A stretch of DNA of 64,000 nucleotides, taken from contig NZ_JAQIIX010000002.1 in the NCBI RefSeq assembly GCF_036946495.1, positions 1,302,001-1,366,000 of the forward strand, given 5' to 3'. A program made the translations under genes and the position numbers. The DNA is from Mycolicibacterium neoaurum. Its GTDB lineage: Bacteria; Actinomycetota; Actinomycetes; Mycobacteriales; Mycobacteriaceae. Below, in pieces: positions 60,668-64,000 of this stretch; positions within the stretch are counted from its first letter, which is position 1; each line of letters starts with the position of its first letter. The notes under the pieces were generated by a model, which saw only the letters and a program-made list of their open reading frames with translations, was not told where the DNA came from and searched no databases.

Positions 60668-61392
60668 AGCAGGCCTGTCTGTTGGACGACGAGAACCACC
60701 GCACCCGCGGTGGATGCGGCGATGGCGGTCCACCGCTGACGCAGCGGAGTCAGGACGCGGTTGGCGTAGCGCGACAACACATATCCCAGGACCGCCGCCG
60801 GTATCAGCAGTGCGAACATCTGCACGGTGTGGTGATCCACGGCGCCGGTCACCGCCAGCATCGCGATCGACATGAGCGAGCCCACCAGGAAGAACCCGGC
60901 CATGGTGGCCCGCAACCGGGCGCCACTGCTGCGCTGCCACACCAGCGCCATCGGCGGTCCACCGATCGATGTCGCCGTGCCCAGCACCCCGGAGGTCGCG
61001 CCGGCCAGCATCAGGTTGCGCCGCCGGGGTTCAGGAATCCAGCCCAGGCTGGTGACGGCCACGCCGAACAGCACCACGGCAGCGATCAGGATCGCCAGGG
61101 CGCGTTCCGGAATGGCCGCCAGCAGCAGTGCCCCGGCGATGGTTCCGGGGACCCGGCCGAGCAGCGCCCACCCGGTCCCACGCATGTCGATGGACGTGCC
61201 CTCGCGCAGCACGACCAGCAGCGTGAGCAGGGTGGCCAGCATGATCAACGTGCCGGGCACCAGCCCAGGATCGATGACGGCGACCACCGGTGCGGCCAGC
61301 ATGCCCATGCCGAAACCGATGGAACCCTGCAGACAGGACGCCAACATCACCGCAATCATGATGACCGCGAATCCGGGCACGCTGGGATTCAT
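60664..61392 (-). CDS. TauE/SafE family membrane permease
   Basis: 242 aa from ATG 61392 (MNPSVPGFAVIM), with about eight membrane segments. The duplicated family motif is seen as GSIGFGMGMLAAPVV (about 26) and GTATSIGGPPMALVWQ (about 137). The family carries sulfite, sulfoacetate and other organic acids. In this operon an organic or sugar acid is the likely cargo. It is 40 bp after dppF. Confidence 0.87.
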   Translation of the reverse strand: MNPSVPGFAVIMIAVMLASCLQGSIGFGMGMLAAPVVAVIDPGLVPGTLIMLATLLTLLVVLREGTSIDMRGTGWALLGRVPGTIAGALLLAAIPERALAILIAAVVLFGVAVTSLGWIPEPRRRNLMLAGATSGVLGTATSIGGPPMALVWQRSSGARLRATMAGFFLVGSLMSIAMLAVTGAVDHHTVQMFALLIPAAVLGYVLSRYANRVLTPLRQRWTAIAASTAGAVVLVVQQTGLL

Positions 61393-61432
61393 GTCCCGCA
61401 CCGCCCGGGGCTCGAAGGCGCCGTTGCGGTGC

Positions 61433-62446
61433 TCATGCGCTGTGCGACAACGCCGATGCCTCGTGCTGAACCGGGTGGTGGCATTCGGCGGTGTGTCCGG
61501 CAACCACGGGGTCGACGGCCAACGGCGGACGCTGCTGGGCGCAGATGGCGGTCGCATGCGCGCAGCGGGTCCGGAAGCGACAGCCCGAGGGCGGGTTCAG
61601 TGGCGAGGGAACCTCGCCCTTGAGCAGGATCCGCTCCCCGCGCGCCGCGTCGTGCAGTTTGGGGGCGGCCGACATGAGAGCCGATGTGTAGTGGTGTTCG
61701 GGCCGGTCGAAAACCGCTTCGGTGGGCCCGGTCTCGATGATCCGACCCAGGTACATCACGGCCACCCTGTCGGCGACATGGCGCACCACCGACAGATCGT
61801 GGGAGATGAAGACGTAGGAGATCTTCAGCTCCTGCTGCAGCTCGTTGAGCAGGTTGAGCACCTGCGCCTGTACTGACAGGTCGAGCGCCGACACCGGCTC
61901 GTCGCAGATGATGACCTCGGGGTTGAGCGCGAGCGCCCGGGCGATGCCGATGCGCTGGCGCTGGCCGCCGGAGAACTCCTGCGGGTACTTGCCGAAGGCC
62001 TTCGCGCCCAGACCGACCAGGTCGAGCAGGCCGCGCACCCGCATGTCGCGGTCGGCTCGGGTCTTGTACAGACCCTTGTGCGTGCGCCACGGTTCGGCGA
62101 TGATCTCGGCCGCCGTCATCCGGGAGTTCAGCGAGGCGTAGGGATCCTGGAACACCATCTGGACCCGGCGCCGGAACGTCAGCAGTTCCTTGCCCTTCAG
62201 CGCGAACGGGTCGATCCCGTCGAAGCGCACTGCTCCGGCGTCGGGGCGCTCCAGCATCATCAGGGTGCGGGCGAGGGTGGATTTGCCGCAACCGGATTCA
62301 CCGACCAGGCCCAGCGTCTCACCCCGGGCGAGATCGAGGTTGATGCCGTCGAGCGCGGTCAGTGTCTTGCCGCCGGACACCCGGAACGTCTTGGTCAGAT
62401 CGCGGACCTTGAGCACCTGATCGGCCGCCGTTGTTGAATCAGGCAT
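61433..62446 (-). CDS. oligopeptide/dipeptide-type ABC transporter ATPase (DppF-like)
   Basis: 337 aa from ATG 62446 (MPDSTTAADQVL). Walker A GESGCGKSTL (about 52), Q-loop VFQDPYASLNSR, signature FSGGQRQRIGIARAL (about 157) and Walker B VIICDEPVSALD. The C-terminal oligopeptide-ABC domain has the Cys-rich CRFRTRCAHATAIC motif (about 290). It pairs with the preceding ATPase to drive uptake. It overlaps that gene by 8 nt. Confidence 0.92.
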   Translation of the reverse strand: MPDSTTAADQVLKVRDLTKTFRVSGGKTLTALDGINLDLARGETLGLVGESGCGKSTLARTLMMLERPDAGAVRFDGIDPFALKGKELLTFRRRVQMVFQDPYASLNSRMTAAEIIAEPWRTHKGLYKTRADRDMRVRGLLDLVGLGAKAFGKYPQEFSGGQRQRIGIARALALNPEVIICDEPVSALDLSVQAQVLNLLNELQQELKISYVFISHDLSVVRHVADRVAVMYLGRIIETGPTEAVFDRPEHHYTSALMSAAPKLHDAARGERILLKGEVPSPLNPPSGCRFRTRCAHATAICAQQRPPLAVDPVVAGHTAECHHPVQHEASALSHSA

Positions 62447-63458
62447 TGGAGACCTCCGTGGGGAAGTGGCAGGCGGCCGCGCGTCGGCCACCGACGGCCT
62501 GCAGGGTCGGACGGGTGCTGCGGCAGATGTCGGCGACCAGCGGGCAGCGATCCTGGTACACACATCCGCTCGGGATGGAGTGCAGGTCGGGCGGTGAGCC
62601 ACCGATCGACTTGAGCTCGGCGCCGCGCTCGGCGTCGACGGGTACCGAGTCCAGCAGCCCCTTGGTGTACGGGTGCTTAGGCTCGGCGAAAACCTCGGAT
62701 ACCGGGCCGGTTTCGACGATACTGCCCGCGTACATGATGGCGACGCGGTCGGCCTCCTCGGCGACCAGGGCCAGATCGTGGGTGATCAGCACGACCGCCA
62801 TGTCGTACTCGGCACGCAGACTCTTGAGCAGGGCCATGATCTGGGCCTGCACCGTCACATCGAGTGCCGTCGTCGGCTCGTCGGCGATCAGCACCTTGGG
62901 GTTCAACGCCACGGCCATCGCGATGAGCAGACGCTGGCGCATACCCCCGGAGAACTGGTGCGGATAGGCCTTCATTCGGTCTTCGGGCTGCGGGATGCCC
63001 ACGCGCGCCATCAATTCCACCGCCTTGGCCTTGGCCTGCTTGGCCTTCATGCCGTGGTGGATGCGGAACGGCTCGGCCAGCTGAGTGCCGACGGTGTAGA
63101 GCGGGTTGAGCGCGGTGAGCGCGTCCTGGAAGACGATGGCCAGTTCGGGGCCGGCCATCTCGCGGCGTTTCTTCCGGTCGACCGCGAGGATGTCCACATC
63201 GCCGATGCGCGCGGTGCCGTCGGCGATCTGGGCCACCGGTTCCAGCAGGCCGACCAGCGCCGTGGCGGTCATCGACTTGCCGCAACCGGATTCACCGAGC
63301 AGTGCCAGCGTCTCGCCGCTGCGGGCGGCGAAGCTGACGTGGTCGACGGCCCGGACGGTGCCGGTGATGGTGCGGATGTCGACGGTCAGCCCCTCGACCC
63401 GCAGCGCGGGATCGGCGTCCACCTGGTCCATGGGGAGATGTTCTGCGACAGCAGTCAT
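62439..63458 (-). CDS. oligopeptide/dipeptide-type ABC transporter ATPase (DppD-like)
   Basis: 339 aa from ATG 63458 (MTAVAEHLPMDQ). Walker A GESGCGKSMT (about 55), VFQDALTALNPL, signature FSGGMRQRLLIAMA (about 162) and Walker B VLIADEPTTALD. The C-terminal domain has CVYQDRCPLVADIC (about 300). It is the partner of the DppF-like ATPase. It starts on the last base of the permease stop (TAATG). Confidence 0.92.
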   Translation of the reverse strand: MTAVAEHLPMDQVDADPALRVEGLTVDIRTITGTVRAVDHVSFAARSGETLALLGESGCGKSMTATALVGLLEPVAQIADGTARIGDVDILAVDRKKRREMAGPELAIVFQDALTALNPLYTVGTQLAEPFRIHHGMKAKQAKAKAVELMARVGIPQPEDRMKAYPHQFSGGMRQRLLIAMAVALNPKVLIADEPTTALDVTVQAQIMALLKSLRAEYDMAVVLITHDLALVAEEADRVAIMYAGSIVETGPVSEVFAEPKHPYTKGLLDSVPVDAERGAELKSIGGSPPDLHSIPSGCVYQDRCPLVADICRSTRPTLQAVGGRRAAACHFPTEVSNA

Positions 63459-64000
63459 TAGATGGCCTTTCCGGACTTGGTGAAGCGGGACAGTCGCTTC
63501 TGCGGGACGGTGAGCCGCCAGCGCTGGGCGGGGTCGGTGGCGATGCGGGCCCAGGCGGCCAGGATGGTCGCCGAGACGGTGGTGATGACGATGGCCAGAC
63601 CCGGCAGGAAGGACAGCCACCACGCGGTGTGCAGGTAGGTGCGGCCCTGGGAGACCATCAGGCCCCAGCTGACGTCGGGCGGCTGGATACCGATGCCCAG
63701 GAAGCTCAGCGAACTCTCGGCCAGCATCACGTAGCAGAAGTCCAGGGTCGCGACGGTGAGCAGGGTGGGCAGCACGATCGGTACCACATGCCGGGTGATG
63801 ATGGACCGTCCGCTGGCCCCGAACGTCCGGGCGGCGTCGACGAACACCCGGCTGGACAGTTCGGCGGATTCGGCGCGGGCGGTGCGCAGGTACACCGGGA
63901 TTCGGGTGATGGCCAGTACCGCAACGATGTTGGCGGCGCTCGGGGAGAACACGTAGAGCACCACCACCGCCAGCAGCAGCGACGGGAAGCTCATGATGAC
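63458..64000 (-). CDS. ABC transporter permease, DppC/OppC type (partial, start outside window)
   Basis: The C-terminal 180 residues are visible. The inner-membrane permease EAA-like loop reads DAARTFGASGRSIITRHVVP, and SLSFLGIGIQPPDVSWG is the DppC/OppC signature. Several membrane helices follow. It forms the channel with a DppB-type permease expected to the right of the window. The N-terminus is cut by the window edge. Confidence 0.9.
   Translation of the reverse strand, partial: VIMSFPSLLLAVVVLYVFSPSAANIVAVLAITRIPVYLRTARAESAELSSRVFVDAARTFGASGRSIITRHVVPIVLPTLLTVATLDFCYVMLAESSLSFLGIGIQPPDVSWGLMVSQGRTYLHTAWWLSFLPGLAIVITTVSATILAAWARIATDPAQRWRLTVPQKRLSRFTKSGKAI

Overview
The window is high-GC (mostly start/stop-overlapping operons, GTG starts common) and reads as the chromosome of a rapidly growing mycobacterium (Mycolicibacterium / M. 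smegmatis type). Between about 16 and 55 kb the genes follow the Mycobacterium tuberculosis order Rv3579c-Rv3628 (rlmB, cysS, ispF, carD, lpqE, radA, disA, canB, mutY, mhuD, lpqF, clpC1, lsr2, lysS, coaX, panD, panC, folK, folB, folP, folE, ftsH, ephA, lpqG, hpt, tilS, dacB-like, ppa). The identifications are made by reading the translations and by recalled family features. No database search was run.

1-14 kb is a metal-homeostasis island. It has an Azt-type zinc ABC importer (aztA divergent from aztB-aztC-aztD), whose permease gene is continuous with an AztD-like periplasmic domain. Next come a LamB/YcsF (PxpA-like) gene directly behind aztA, a CtpC-type P1B ATPase with its PacL (DUF1490) partner, a DUF318 permease/TIGR03943 pair, an ArsR/MFS pair, and bluB. 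The zinc-free ribosomal protein paralogues rpsR2-rpsN2-rpmG2-rpmB2 are divergent from mrf-rpmE2. Three closely similar AT-rich imperfect palindromes (3629-3650, 12579-12600, 12634-12656) look like Zur operators and tie importer and alternative ribosome proteins together.

14-34 kb holds an MBL hydrolase and an ArsB-like permease, then translation and isoprenoid genes (rlmB, cysS, ispF, carD). ispD, normally between carD and ispF, is absent. Then come lpqE, radA-disA (c-di-AMP), carbonic anhydrase, mutY, a GlxA-type regulator, mhuD, lpqF, and a cobalt uptake operon cbtB-cbtA-phosphatase headed by a compact cobalamin riboswitch. clpC1 and lsr2 close the block.

34-45 kb is one long minus-strand housekeeping run: ftsH, folE, folP, folB, folK, two membrane proteins, a DUF2520 protein, panC, panD, coaX, lysS. 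45-57 kb holds the ephA/monooxygenase/dehydrogenase operon, lpqG, a LexA-boxed 13E12-type HNH gene, hpt, tilS, a zincin, a PBP4-type peptidase, ppa with a tandem repeat at its end, a UraD-like protein with an altered catalytic motif, and a serine hydrolase.

57-64 kb is a catabolic minus-strand cluster: oligopeptide-type ABC transporter (dppC partial, dppD, dppF), TauE-like permease, IclR regulator, glucarate dehydratase and a D-2-hydroxyacid dehydrogenase, probably for uptake and breakdown of a sugar acid. No tRNA, rRNA, insertion sequence, prophage or CRISPR array was seen.
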